64,000 nt of DNA from Stereum hirsutum FP-91666 SS1 (Eukaryota; Basidiomycota; Agaricomycetes; Russulales; Stereaceae): NCBI RefSeq assembly GCF_000264905.1, contig NW_006763136.1:1827550-1891549 (forward strand), read 5' to 3'. Positions 33,701-44,400 of this stretch are shown here, piece by piece (within the stretch, counting starts at the first letter, position 1; every line of letters starts with the position of its first letter). The notes beneath the pieces were generated by a model that saw only the letters and a program-made list of their open reading frames with translations, searched no databases and was not told the DNA's origin. The position numbers were made by a program, and so were the translations under genes.

Positions 33701-35452
33701 GGCATACTGTATCAAGATGCGGTAGTTGAATGACGAAGTTCACTTGAAAGCAGATGTATCTCGTACCTGCTGACCGGATGGCGCAAACGCTGGAACAGAG
33801 TAGACACCCTGTTCGCCCCCGCCCTGTCAGAAATGGAGACCTTTACCTATGACAAAAATGTATCTTACCCAGTGCACAAAAATACCAAACTTATAATCCT
33901 CCATCCACTTCGGAGCCTAATCGCACGAAAAAACACTCAGCTCTAAACAAAACCATCCAACGAAAAAAACGCCCACACTCACCTCATGCAACGCCAAACT
34001 CGACCACTCATCCGTATAGACCGGTATCCCAGCCATGACCTCAAACCCCCCACTCCTCGCCACCTCACTCCCCGTCTCGTCCCTCACCACCGCTACCGCA
34101 CTGCCCATCGTCCCCCGGCCCACACCCTCCTTATTGACGACCCCGACCTTGACCCGCGCCTGGTCTCCTGGGCGCAATCGCTTCAATGTTCCGAGGATCT
34201 CCGTGCTCACCTGATCGCTCTCGATTTCGACTGTGTAGTTCCCTATGAGCCAGGAGGATGGGGTGAAGTTGAGGGGAAGGTTGGAGATGGCGATGTCGTA
34301 GACTTGGACTATGGACGTTGTGCTGCCGGAGTCGTTGAACCAGTTCGTTCGGGAACGGATGTATTCGAAAGCTAGGGCGGGCGATGGGGCCGTCGTGTTG
34401 TTGGTGTTGTTCGTCAAGGATAGGAGGGAAGAAGAGGACCAGAGTGTAGCGGCGAAGATGTGGAGACGGGTAGAGCTGTTGGCGGTCGGGAGGGTTATGG
34501 TGTTCAGGGTCTTGGACGCGTCGAGGGGAAGCTGGAAGACATGGATAGAAGTAGTGTTCCCATCCGCTACGTGAGGTTCATAATTAGTTGTGAGATGGAT
34601 TGAACTGCAAGCAATACAGACGATGAACTTACTGCCGTTATTCGTATATGTGAAGTTACTGTTGAGCACGCCCTGAGATCTAAGCAAACGATACTAGGAT
34701 GAGTGCGGAAAAACTACTTCTAGTCCCTAGTGGTCTTACGGAAAAGGCCACTGTGACAGCCCAAAACGATCATCAAGTTTTGAATATTTACCGGCGAGAT
34801 ACCTAGGGTGAATGGACTCACACTCTGCCACGGAGGGATCAGCGTAGCCCCGCTAACACTCGTCCCATCCGCATAGGTGACTAAGTTCCCGAGCCTCAGT
34901 TCCTCACGCGCAGATGATAAGATCGATATGTAACTCCATAACTCACCGGAAATGTTATTGGAGAACGGCGAGCTGCTATCGGCCGTAGTCAACAAATAAA
35001 GCGACTGATATCTCCCCACCTGCTCGCTCGGCAAATTCACATCCTGGCCCTCACACAACACATTATCGAACTGCACGCTCGACCAGTCATCCGGGATCGA
35101 GAACTATTAGTATTATCATCCAGCATTAAGTATCAGCATCCTTTTCAGCGCTTGCCACTTCGGTTGTAGTGGTTATTCATCGGATAAATGTGCGCACCTG
35201 TATACCACGGTACGTCAAGTTACCAGTCGGAAACCCGGCATATGGAATACTCCATCCTTCGCCGTTGAGGTCAGCCTGCCCGGGTGCGTCGCTTGTTCCT
35301 TTATTGTTCAAGTAAGACGAAAGATCGAGAGGAACGACGACCGCGTCTGTGGAATAGTCGACTGCTCGCACTTCTGTGATTATCGACGTGAAGCCGACGA
35401 GAGCAGCCAACGCGGCGAGAGGCGCAAGTGTTCTGGGCGACGTGAAGAACAT
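30725..35452 (-). CDS. Secreted alpha-L-fucosidase, GH29
   Basis: Retaining fucosidase that removes terminal alpha-L-fucose from glycans. The start MFFTSPRTLAPLAALAALVG at 35452 is a signal peptide. A beta-rich region of about 350 residues follows, with many N-glycosylation sites. The GH29 barrel begins APKWMEDYKFGIFVHWG and includes YAEWYWWE, DSLVDLFASAGAKYF, TKHHDGFAMFDAG, STPEWYNPDWA and EPYTGWIPVDDYIQDLQ. LFNDYGTNVLWCDIG carries the nucleophile Asp. Further on are SPEYTTYAVTVQTKW, FGYNAQTPDANYM and the typical closing GAAIYGT. It ends AWAFEVKY at 30725. There are about 20 introns. One exon is only 11 nt (32217-32207), and the intron from 32097 to 31760 carries a MITE. Splicing just after TKWET could not be fully resolved. 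Confidence 0.88.
31778..32041. mobile_element. MITE, 264 bp, TA target duplication (MITE-1)
   Basis: Perfect 27-bp terminal inverted repeats occupy 31778-31804 and 32015-32041. They begin CTGTACCATTTCGATCGG and are flanked on both sides by TA (31776-31777 and 32042-32043). The interior has no coding capacity and contains a short palindrome (GGCAATTATATTGCC). Size, TIR and TA duplication fit a non-autonomous Tc1/mariner-type element. It lies inside an intron of the GH29 fucosidase gene, 18 nt from the native acceptor. Confidence 0.88.
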
Positions 35453-35577
35453 GTCGGATCCCGAGCTTGAAGGACACTCAGATGCTCAGATGGTGACCAG
35501 CCGAGGTACTTAAGGAAGAAGAAGTCGGGCCAGGAGAGCAGAGCACGACGGAAGCACCCCTCGCTGAGCAGGAATCA

Positions 35578-37386
35578 TCACACGTATTTATACGATACGA
35601 CCCCAGCAGAGGCAGAGGCTCGACCAGAACGGCGACGTCGGTAATCCCGCCCGCTCAACGTCCCACCAAAGGCATACATTCCGGCCAGAACTCCAAGAAC
35701 CACTTGTCGAATGACGATACACATGGACAGCTGAAGCACGGTAGCGAGCAAGCAACGGGAGTCGACGGTCCGTCTGAGGGCAATGAATATCTACGACAGA
35801 GCCGGAAATTTTAAGCATGGTGGTCAGCAGATTGGAGGCTGACGATTGTATGTAGTGAGAGGGCTTGGGACGCGAGGTACGGACGAAGAGAAGGCAGAGA
35901 AGGTAGGGAAGATATGGTATGCGTACCGCGTGCGTGTCGTCTTCGATGTAAGTATCATGAGACCATTGGAGCAGGGGCGAGAGAGCGGTGTATATATATG
36001 GTATCTGAGTTTCGCTTCAGAGTGGTTGTGTTTGTAGCGGTGTCCTCGTTGGACTGTAAGTAACGGAGAAAGAAGAGAGTGTATCGTTATGGTAAATCTT
36101 CTTGTGAGAGTATAAATAACGTCAGCCCCGACGATCCGACCACAAAGGGAATGTATGACTTGACAGACCTTGAAAGAACAGCGGGTGTCTAGACCGTGAC
36201 AGCAAACGAGATATAGATGCAATTTCACATGGAGGTGAGGGGCGGATCCTGAAGAGCGAGCAAAGACTGACAGCGTCGGGAACGTGTCGTTTTCCAGTTC
36301 GAGCGCGATGAGTGGCACTTGGGACTCGATGAGGTGTCCTCGTTGAATCGTAGCAATGTCTTCGTTGAATACAGCGCATCGTCGTGGAAAACGTCCTATA
36401 CGAGAGCACAAATAACATCAGCACCAACGATCAGACCACATCGTGAGATGAAAGGAAACGTACGGATTAACGGACCTTGCTAGAGCAGCGGATGTCTAGA
36501 CAGCAAACGAGACCGTGACGTCGATGCAATCCACCATGATAGAAGCAAGATGCGAATCCTGAAAATTCGAAGATCGGCAACATCGGGGATATATGTCTTG
36601 AGTGTCATGAGTGGGACTCAGGACTCGATGAAGTTCCGTATTTGTGGTACGTGATGATAAGCGTAGAATATCGATGTTCGACTCGAGGATGTGGAGCAGA
36701 AAAGGTAACGAGGAAAGGTGGAAGTCGGCTTGAGGTCGTTTTGCTTATGGAGGGACGCGTCGTCAGATCATGGTGCCAGAGAGTGGTTACTTACGCCGGC
36801 GGTGGTATATCTAAACAGAAAGATATCGATACAATGCAAGGTGGGATGAATCCAGGATCAAGAGATAGAAGTTTCGAAGTGAAAGCACCAACTCGAATCC
36901 TCATGTACGAGTAACTCGCCCTCGGGACGAGATGGGGATTCCACATTTAGAGCAACGCCAGACAGGTTTAGAACACAGATACAGATACAGACATGCTAAC
37001 AAGCCCTGCGAGAATCTCAAGAAGGTCCGGGGGAGGAGAAGGCACGGTGAACGCGGAACGAACGTACGAATCAGCAGGGACGCATCGAAGCCTGCCTTGA
37101 GGCCTTGAGGACCGCTCGCTTTGAAGAAGTCGCGAAGTCCGTCTGAATCAAGGACCGTAAATAAGTGATATGATAATGCAGGCCACATGGCATGCTCATT
37201 GCTCGGACGGGGAATTTCCAGACGTGGTGCCACATCAATTGACAATAATTCGTATACAACCGTCTGCATCAAAAGCACGTTCGACGGACTTGAGGCAGCT
37301 TGAGGGACTCGGGCACTTCGTTTCCGGCTCCGATGTTCGGCATCGAGGCGCGCGCGATACGCTATTCGCAGACGTCGCTCGTACAT
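35578..37386 (-). CDS. Putative mini-exon gene ending in a hydrophobic exon
   Basis: A long first exon opens at ATG 37386 (MYERRLRIAYRARLDAEHRS and on to GLKAGFDASLLI, donor GTACGT at about 37067). The last exon appears to start after CTGTCGTAG near 35790. It reads IFIALRRTVDSRCLLATVLQ, then the hydrophobic MCIVIRQVVLGVLAGMYAFG, and ends VVSYKYV with a stop at 35578. Between them lie several diverged repeats of about 300 bp (see repeat entry), each with a candidate mini-exon bounded by TAG and GT signals. Candidate exon fragments include DVFHDDALYSTKTLLRFNED and SNEDTATNTTTLKRNSDTIY. I could not establish a full frame. No family is recognised; a membrane-anchored protein of unknown role is the best description. 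The fucosidase start lies only 125 bp downstream. Confidence 0.35.
35930..36900. repeat. Diverged tandem array of roughly 300-bp units
   Basis: At least three, probably four, imperfect copies share the same order of landmarks. Examples are CAACGAGGACACC (minus strand), ACTCGATGAGGT/GACTCGATGAAGT, GACAGCAAACGAGA, ATAGATGCAAT/GTCGATGCAAT/ATCGATACAAT, TCTAGACATCCGCTG/TCTAGACACCCGCTG, and AAATAAC(G/A)TCAGC. The two clearest units cover about 36110-36410 and 36410-36660. Outer, more diverged copies lie on both sides. Boundaries are approximate because identity is patchy. Confidence 0.6.
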
Positions 37387-37821
37387 AGCAGCGAAAAGCT
37401 CTCACTCATCGCGCGATGCGGATGGAGCTTGTTCGCCGTCGCCACGGGCTGCTGTGGGGATGAGATTGGCAGTTGATTTGCGGCGTGCTATCGTTCTCTT
37501 AAAACATGGAAGACTTCTGTAGGCTGTGCAGCGTGGTGTACACGAGTTACGGTGGATGGAGCTGTGGCCCGTGTACCTGGGACGTAGCTCATTGCATCGC
37601 AAATACGGGGGACACATGTGATCGCGAGCAGTGAAATTGCCAGAAGTCCAGAGAAAGAGACAAAGCGAGAGGATAGTACATGAGCCCGAGATCAGAGGCG
37701 TGAGGACAAGGATTCGAGCCCAGTGTTCACGATTTTGGGAAGAAGATATTTATGAATACCGTGGCTTTTGTTCCCTACGAGAGAAGATGTTGTGGTCAAT
37801 ATGGTTGCACTAAAGATATGG
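37387..37821. other. Intergenic, no gene seen
   Basis: Upstream of the putative mini-exon gene and downstream of the hypothetical protein at 37822. Only motif-free short frames are present. Confidence 0.45.
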
Positions 37822-38352
37822 TTATAGGGGCGTACGGAGATGGGAAGGAGGGGATAAAACAGGCTTCGACGGCGACTGATGGAAGAAGAGGGTGGGGCGA
37901 ACGAAGCTGGCTAGGGAACCGATCCCTACCGAAGGAAGGCCACTCGGTGGAGGAGCTGAGGGGGTGACAGTACTAGTGATCTGGCCGAGCTGCTGTTTCT
38001 GTTTCGAGTACGGACTGTCGGATGGGGGGAGCGCCATGATGGCAAAGATACGGCTCATCCTGTTTCGCTTTTCGAGGTTTCTGGCGGCTAGTCTGGAAAG
38101 CGTGCGTGAGCCCTCGGAGAGGGGAAAGCGTCGTTCACGAGGTGGGGTCGGCGAGGTTCGCCGCGGGCGGAACGGGGTGACGAGCTGGGTTGGGGGGTGC
38201 CTATCCCAGTCCTGCACGGACGGCGGGCAGAGATCCAGAGGACGAGAGAGCGCGGGCTGTGCGTATGGGCTGCGAGTGTGCTTTAGCCTAGACAACAAGT
38301 CGACAGATCCCGAAGACCTGAGCACAAGAGAACGAGCATTGTAGAGTGGCAT
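37822..38352 (-). CDS. Basic Ser/Pro/Arg-rich hypothetical protein
   Basis: A single open frame from ATG at 38352 encodes about 176 residues beginning MPLYNARSLVLRSSGSVDLL. The N-terminal 45 residues are rich in Arg, Ser and Leu without acidic residues apart from one Asp, which would suit a mitochondrial presequence. The rest is Pro/Ser/Arg-rich (TPFRPRRTSPTPPRERRFPL) with a short helical stretch (SRLAARNLEKRNRMSRIFAI). No family is recognised. It is divergent from the copper-fist gene, with 431 bp between the two ATGs. The frame is open upstream of the ATG as well. It may be a real gene, but composition bias alone could keep this frame open. Confidence 0.4.
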   Translation of the reverse strand: MPLYNARSLVLRSSGSVDLLSRLKHTRSPYAQPALSRPLDLCPPSVQDWDRHPPTQLVTPFRPRRTSPTPPRERRFPLSEGSRTLSRLAARNLEKRNRMSRIFAIMALPPSDSPYSKQKQQLGQITSTVTPSAPPPSGLPSVGIGSLASFVRPTLFFHQSPSKPVLSPPSHLRTPL

Positions 38353-38783
38353 CACTTTTGGTGTGGCGCGGGGGATAGTAGAGAGTGTGGCGGGGGAAGG
38401 ATGACGGGAGAACGAAAGAGTGGCGGGATAGGGCAACCAGCCCAGCGGACTGAGCCAGGACAGGACTTTTGTTCCCGGAAAAACATAGCGAAAGCGGAGA
38501 AAACGGAGGAGCCCGGCAAGGCGGCTGATGACGCTTTGCCCGTTTACGCTTGTTGATACGGTGGCTGTGGAGAGGGTATATATCCCCTTCCGCTCCTTTT
38601 TCGCATTATCCAAGTCGGTGCGCTACTGCCGGCGACCCCCCCATATACGCCATGTTCATCTACAAGCCCACAGCGTATCTTATAGCGGCTCCTTCGTCCT
38701 AACCACACGCTCACCGAGCGTCGTGGGCGGCGTCGTCAACTCCGACGGCCGTTCGAGGCGCACTTTTCTCTACACACTCCATC
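38353..38783. promoter_or_regulatory. Divergent upstream region of copper-fist gene and hypothetical gene
   Basis: Contains a TATATAT element near 38577, about 200 bp before the copper-fist ATG, within GC-rich surroundings. No other feature could be supported. Confidence 0.4.
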
Positions 38784-40932
38784 ATGGTGCGCACTTTCCC
38801 CTTCATATCACCCAGTTCATATCTCATGTTCCTTTCTCTAGGTTCTCATCGAAGACAAGAAATACGCCTGGTGGGTCCATCTTATCAGTCCCAATTGCTC
38901 TCGAATGTCTTGACTGAGTTTACCACCACTCTCTAGCGAGGCCTGCATCAAAGGCCACCGTTCTTCCACCTGCAAACACACAGACCGTCCACTCTTCGAA
39001 ATCAAAAAGAAAGGTCGCCCAGTCACCCAATGCGAACACTGTCGCGAACTGCGCAAAACCAAACAAGTTCACGTCAAATGTGTATGCGAGTCCAAATCCG
39101 ACGATAACACTACCCCCTCCAATCCACCCCGACCTAAACCGAAGAAAGGTGTGTTACCAGCATCCTAGCCTACACGTACACCACGTCTGATCTGTAAGGC
39201 CGTCTCCTCCTTCCTCAGGAAATTTGCAGAAGGTTCTAGCTACCCCTGCGTTCCCTGATGGCTTGCCTGCAAGTCTGGGAGCGCAGGCGGCAGCAGCCCA
39301 GCCGTCTTCAGACGGTTCCTCCGACTCTGACCAGCCTGGTTAGTCCTTTTTCACTTCATTCTGTAGCCGCAGACTGATCGTCGTACCGTAGACGTCTGCA
39401 CCTGCAAAGACGGCGGCAACTGTCACTGTGCTCATATCAAGCGCTCCCACCACAAGCGCGCCACTCCCGCCGGCAGCACTGGCAGCACCATTCCGCCCTC
39501 CGCGTCGTCTTCCGGTGCTTCACATCCTCCCGCTCTCAGCCGCATAGGCGACCTCCGTCCCGTACTTCCGCGACTTCAGCCCTCCGCCCCAGGAACTTCC
39601 GCTGCCCCGTTCCAGCACAATCACCGCGGCCAGCACGGTTCCGCCTTCTTCAACCCGTACGGCCGCGCGTACGAAGAACACGCCTTGCACCCAGACGATA
39701 TTTCTCCCTCCCATATTCCCCAATCCCAACAACAGCCAGACTTCTTCTCAGAACGGCCACAGCCATCCGACCCCTCAGACGGTTACTTCATACCCCCTAT
39801 AGCTCAACCGAGGGACAACGCGGACAACGAAGCCTCATGGGGGAACTCGAACACGGCTTTCTCTCCCTCCGACCTCCAGATCCTCTGCGGTTGTGGCGAT
39901 TCATGCTCCTGTCCAGGATGCGTGCAGCATCGTGGATCAGACGCCTGGATCAACGGACCGTGCGCTAATCCGAATACGTGCAACGCATGCCTCATCTGCT
40001 CGCTCAACAGTAATAGCATGCCCGCCCCGACGCCGACACCCCCGACTACGCCATCTGTCGGCTATCCTCCCTCTTCGCAGTTCGATTCGTTCGATGAATG
40101 GATGCGGAATACCTCGGCTTCCGCGTTGTCGGATCCTATTATGTTCTATCAGGGGCAACAGCAGCAGCAGCAGCCGACTCCCGATCTGTCGTCCTACCCC
40201 GCCTATGTCTCCTCTCTCGATAACTCCCTACCCCCTTCGGGGTCCTTCAATCCATACGCCATGAACGTCTTCGATGAGGATCCCACCCTCTCCGCACAAC
40301 AGCAACAGCCGAACAACAACAATGAGGTTCGAGCCATGTCCATCGGCGCCGGGAGTAGCAGCGATGGAGGGATGAGTATGGACGGGCTGGGAATCAGTCC
40401 GGCCACGAGACGTTCCGTGTCGTTCAGTGGCGCGAGTCCGTCCCCCAGGGAATGGATGCCTCTGCACCCACCACCCACGTCCGATAATATGGTCATGGAC
40501 GAAGGGGGACAACACGCGTATCAGCGTCCGTTCTTCGCGAACCAGAAGGCGGCATCGACGACTAGTTTGCTACTTCCTTCGGATGTCTTTAGTCCTACGA
40601 CTTCGTCGGCGTTTGGGATTGGGAGAGCGTCGTCTTCGAGGTCGACGACGGACATACAATCTAGCGCTCCGGCTTCGGCTTCGACGTCTGCTATCCGCGA
40701 AGAATTTTCGGCAGAGTTGAGCGAGGAGATGGAGGCGCTGATGGCTTTTGCGGCTGGCAAGTTTTCGTTCAATGGCGAGGGAGGCGGGTACGGAGACGGA
40801 GATGGGGGGTTTGTTCCGGGTGCGAGTGGGTTTGGAGGGGAGGAGGGACGGGGACAGGGACGGGGACAGGATCGGAATCGCGATCAGGGTATGGAGGTTG
40901 CTAATCAGTATGGGTTCGATCGGACGTTGTAG
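38784..40932 (+). CDS. Copper-fist transcription factor with C-terminal Cys clusters
   Basis: Copper-responsive regulator of the Ace1/Mac1/Cuf1 class, expected in the nucleus. The first coding exon is ATG alone (38784-38786). Exon 38842-38870 gives VLIEDKKYAC, and the exon from 38937 gives EACIKGHRSSTCKHTDRPLF. Together these form the zinc module CX2CX8CXH and, next, KKKGRPVTQCEHCRELRKTK with the minor-groove GRP motif. Downstream are two Cys-rich segments of the copper-sensing type: CTCKDGGNCHCAHIK near 39395-39440, and CGCGDSCSCPGC with CANPNTCNACLIC near 39885-40005. The rest is Ser/Pro/Gln/Gly-rich, including a short poly-Gln at about 40158. The final exon ends FDRTL at 40932. Whether it activates detoxification or uptake genes cannot be told from sequence. 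Confidence 0.92.
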
Positions 40933-41482
40933 GTAGTTTGGCGGCGAGTGAGTGGGTGGGTGAGTGAGGGGGAGGTAGAATTGATATTTGATAGTAGTGT
41001 ATTTTGATACGGTGATAGTAGTAGTTAGTAGTTAGTAGTTATTTGATACCAAACACGGTGTGAGTGCTCTTTGACTGTGTGTACGAGTATATGGTGTTGT
41101 GGTTGTGGTTGTGGTTGTGGACTTGTGGTAGGTTGTATGATACGTCCGAGTCTTTTGTTTTGTGCAGCACCATGTCAATGGGGACAACTCATAAGCCTGA
41201 TGTCCTGTGACTTTGAGTAAGTATGTAGTTGGTACTGAACCCGTACTCCCTCAAGTGCGGGATAACTACATACATGCATCTACGTATGTTCAAGCTGTTC
41301 GAGTTCGAGCAAGCGTTCGCTACAGTATTACCGGCACTTATAATTTCGTTGCAGTAAGTATGACTTGTGGTAGGCAGTAAACGAAAGGCAGAATAATATA
41401 GTACACAAACGTGAAGTGATAATGAGCGAGACGTTTCCATACTGGACAAACAAGACAAACCCAGACAAGAGTCACAACAGGC
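40933..41482. other. Intergenic between convergent genes
   Basis: 3' flanks of the copper-fist gene (plus) and the EF-hand/ZZ gene (minus). It holds a TAG-type microsatellite near 41020-41042, GGTTGT repeats near 41098-41121 and a hairpin at 41221-41273. No gene seen. Confidence 0.55.
41221..41273. repeat. Imperfect 53-nt hairpin
   Basis: The outer arms GTATGTAGTT and AACTACATAC pair perfectly over 10 bp. An inner stem of CCCGTACT against AGTGCGGG pairs at 7 of 8 positions, with a 6-nt loop. A 9-nt bulge lies on the left side only. It sits in the 3' region between convergent genes. Confidence 0.6.
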
Positions 41483-44400
41483 CTATACATTCAACCACGT
41501 CGAATGGCTCTTCGCCGACGGTGTCCGTGCCTGCGCAAGCGTACTCTGCAGCATCCTCAATAACCCCTCGATATCTCCCAACCGATCATGCACCGCCCTC
41601 TGGCCCGCCTCCATCTCCTGAAGCCGTTCTTCGAGAGCGATGAGCCGCTCCTCGGTGGACATGACGGAGGCGACTTTCGGGGGCTCTTGACACCGGATGA
41701 GAGGATGTGTTTCGTCGTGCGTGAGATTGAAGGAGCGCGGGATTTTGAGCGCGCCGGCGGAGTCGCAGGAGGCGCAGATGAAGAGGTGGTCTAGTAGTGC
41801 GAGTCAGTGAGTAGGAAAATCGTTGTATACTTTGTGTCAATTTAATCGCGACGTACCTGGACAGACCACGCAGTACCAGCAAGGGAGAGTGACTGGACTA
41901 TAGCACTTCCCACAAGTAAACATCTCCCTAGACTCTACCAAAGGCGTCGACACGCTCATTCCATCCACACCAGACTCGTTCACCGATATCATGGGCAGGA
42001 ACGTCGTCCTCATCGGTGTCCTCATGCCGCCTGGGGCAGAAGCACCATGCCAGCGCGCTGCATTCCTCGCCCCAAGTCCGGCTGCGATCCATCTGTTGAC
42101 CCGCTTCAGCGCCTCCCTCGCCGCTCTCTCCACTCGTCCGTACTGACGCATGTGAAGAACGGTGTATAGTTTCATGAGGTGGTGCGTTGGCATGTGTGGT
42201 GCATCGAGGTCTTCACGACGCGTGATTGGGACGGTGCAGGAGACGCAGGAGGGGTGATCGCAGAGGTCTATGGTGTCGAGGGTTTCTTGGCTTTGCGGTG
42301 TGCAGTCGAGGCAGACGAGACGTGCGCCTCCGATTCGACCGGCGCAGCCGTCGCATATCTCACTATAAAATAACCCGCTAGTCAGCCCACTGAATGTTAT
42401 ATATATGAGGGAGGTAAGATGGACGAACTCGTGAAGACAGGTCATGTCTCTGATCTTGCGCACCACAGACCCATAATAGCACGCATCCGCCGATGTTAGT
42501 GTTCGCGTCACCTCGCAAAGTTCAATGGTCTCGCTCTTGCTCAAGGGACTCCCGAAGAAAAACAACCTTGGGTAAAGCCGCATGAACGTCTTTCGCTGAT
42601 CACGCCTCTCCCGGAAATACGACCACGACCACCCCCGCCTGCGAACCTCATCTCTCACAGCCAGGATCGCGAACCGCCACAATGCTCGTGCCCTCCCATC
42701 TCCTCCGTGGACTTCACTCGGCGTGGGATAATACCTCAGGTGCTCTGGGGCGTTACGCTTGAAGGTGACTAGACCGAGGATATTCGACGGGTCGGAGGAC
42801 TTTGCCCAGTTGCCGTAGAGGAGGTCTTGTTCGGTGTCGTACCTGCCTTGGAAGTAGATCTTGCTGTATTGTGCGGAGAAGAGGAATTCGAGGGTGATTC
42901 GGAGGATGCCTTGTTCGGATTTCGTCCATGAGCCTTGGACGTCGAAGTCTCCGTTGCTGTTCCAGCCGGTGGCTTTGAGCCTTTGGTGGCCGGATGCGCG
43001 TTGGATGTTGAGGGTCATCATGCTTAGTGGGTATTGGGTGTTCCATTCGCCTGTGTCGGTGTAGCGGTAGCCGTGCCATGGGCCGAGGCTGTTGAAATCC
43101 AGGCGAGGGTCAGTAACGGAACAAGAATGAAAGGAGGCGATTGGGAGTTACAGCAAGCTGACTGGGCCCGATGTCCAAGGAATAGCCGGGTATGGATTGT
43201 CGCCGTATACCCACTGGTCAAGATAAAGCTTGTCGTGGTACTCGAGTTTAAGAATGTCTGATGGCTGGATAGTCTGGTCCTCGTCGGCATCTCGATACAC
43301 CTGCACCGGTTCGTTCATAGCCCTGACTTTTTCTGGGGACCATAATTCTCCCGGGTCCTCTACGAACTTGTACTACGGCAGGGAGATCAATATAATGTTG
43401 ATGATCCAAATTTGAAAAAATTACACTCACTATCCCACAGGCGAAATTTGCAAAGGATTTCTGGACGTCCACTCTCTGCTGTCTGAAGTTATCTGAAAAC
43501 CCCCATCACAACTCAGCTCTAACGCGCTAGAAGTCGAAGCAGTAAGCACGCACGAGTCAAGTCGCTGACGCGGTAGCCGACGGCCTGCATGATGTATCGA
43601 ATAGTTTGCTCCGCATTCCACAGCTCGTCATCGTCGATGACCTTTGTACGGGCTATCCGCATGATCTCGAAGTGATGCTTGAGCAGCAGATACACTAGAA
43701 CAAACAGTGACTGGGCACTTCATCGTCAGTCGATAAACACATTATCATCTGTCATAAAAGCTCACTTTCTCGATTCTACCGGCGCCAGTCACCAGCGAAA
43801 GAGTGTCAAGGCCGTCGATAATGTAGTCCACCGCCTCCAGGTTCGCTTTCACGCGCTTTTCCTCCGACTCAACATAGGTTGTGAACCGCTCCTGATTCGG
43901 GTCGGGAGCATGATCGTCGAGGCCAGCTGTCAGAGTGTGTACCGCCTTCCAAGACATCGCGAAATAATCGTGGGCAGAGCCACGGTTCTCGAGTCGGAGC
44001 TCTGGGATGATACCTTCCATCTTGGCGAATAGCTCTTCGATCAGAACCTTATAGTGCACCATTGCTGCTCTGTGTCCGATAGCCCAGTATGCGACCCAGT
44101 GAGAGAGGCTACGACGAAACATCTGCATCAGCTCGGTGACTGTACGCGAAGAAAAAAATTGGACAAACCTCCATCCTTTTGGCCGACTTGTTGTGAAATT
44201 ATTCATCTCCAGAACGGTGATGAAACCAGAGGCATCGTCATCGAAAGCCTCCATGATGGGTTGCAACCGAATGATGTCTATATATTTGATCGCCCAGCTA
44301 TCTGTGCTCTTCAGGCCTGCTTTCGGAGTGGCCACACCCTTCGAGACAGCGGCCACTTTCTCTTGGAAGAAGTCTCGGAGAGCTAAAACGAAGTGCCGTG

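Noticed and set aside
36122..36427. Separate small genes in the 36-kb repeats
   Set aside because: The frames differ between repeat copies and include stops, so independent genes are not supported. They are treated as parts of one putative mini-exon gene.
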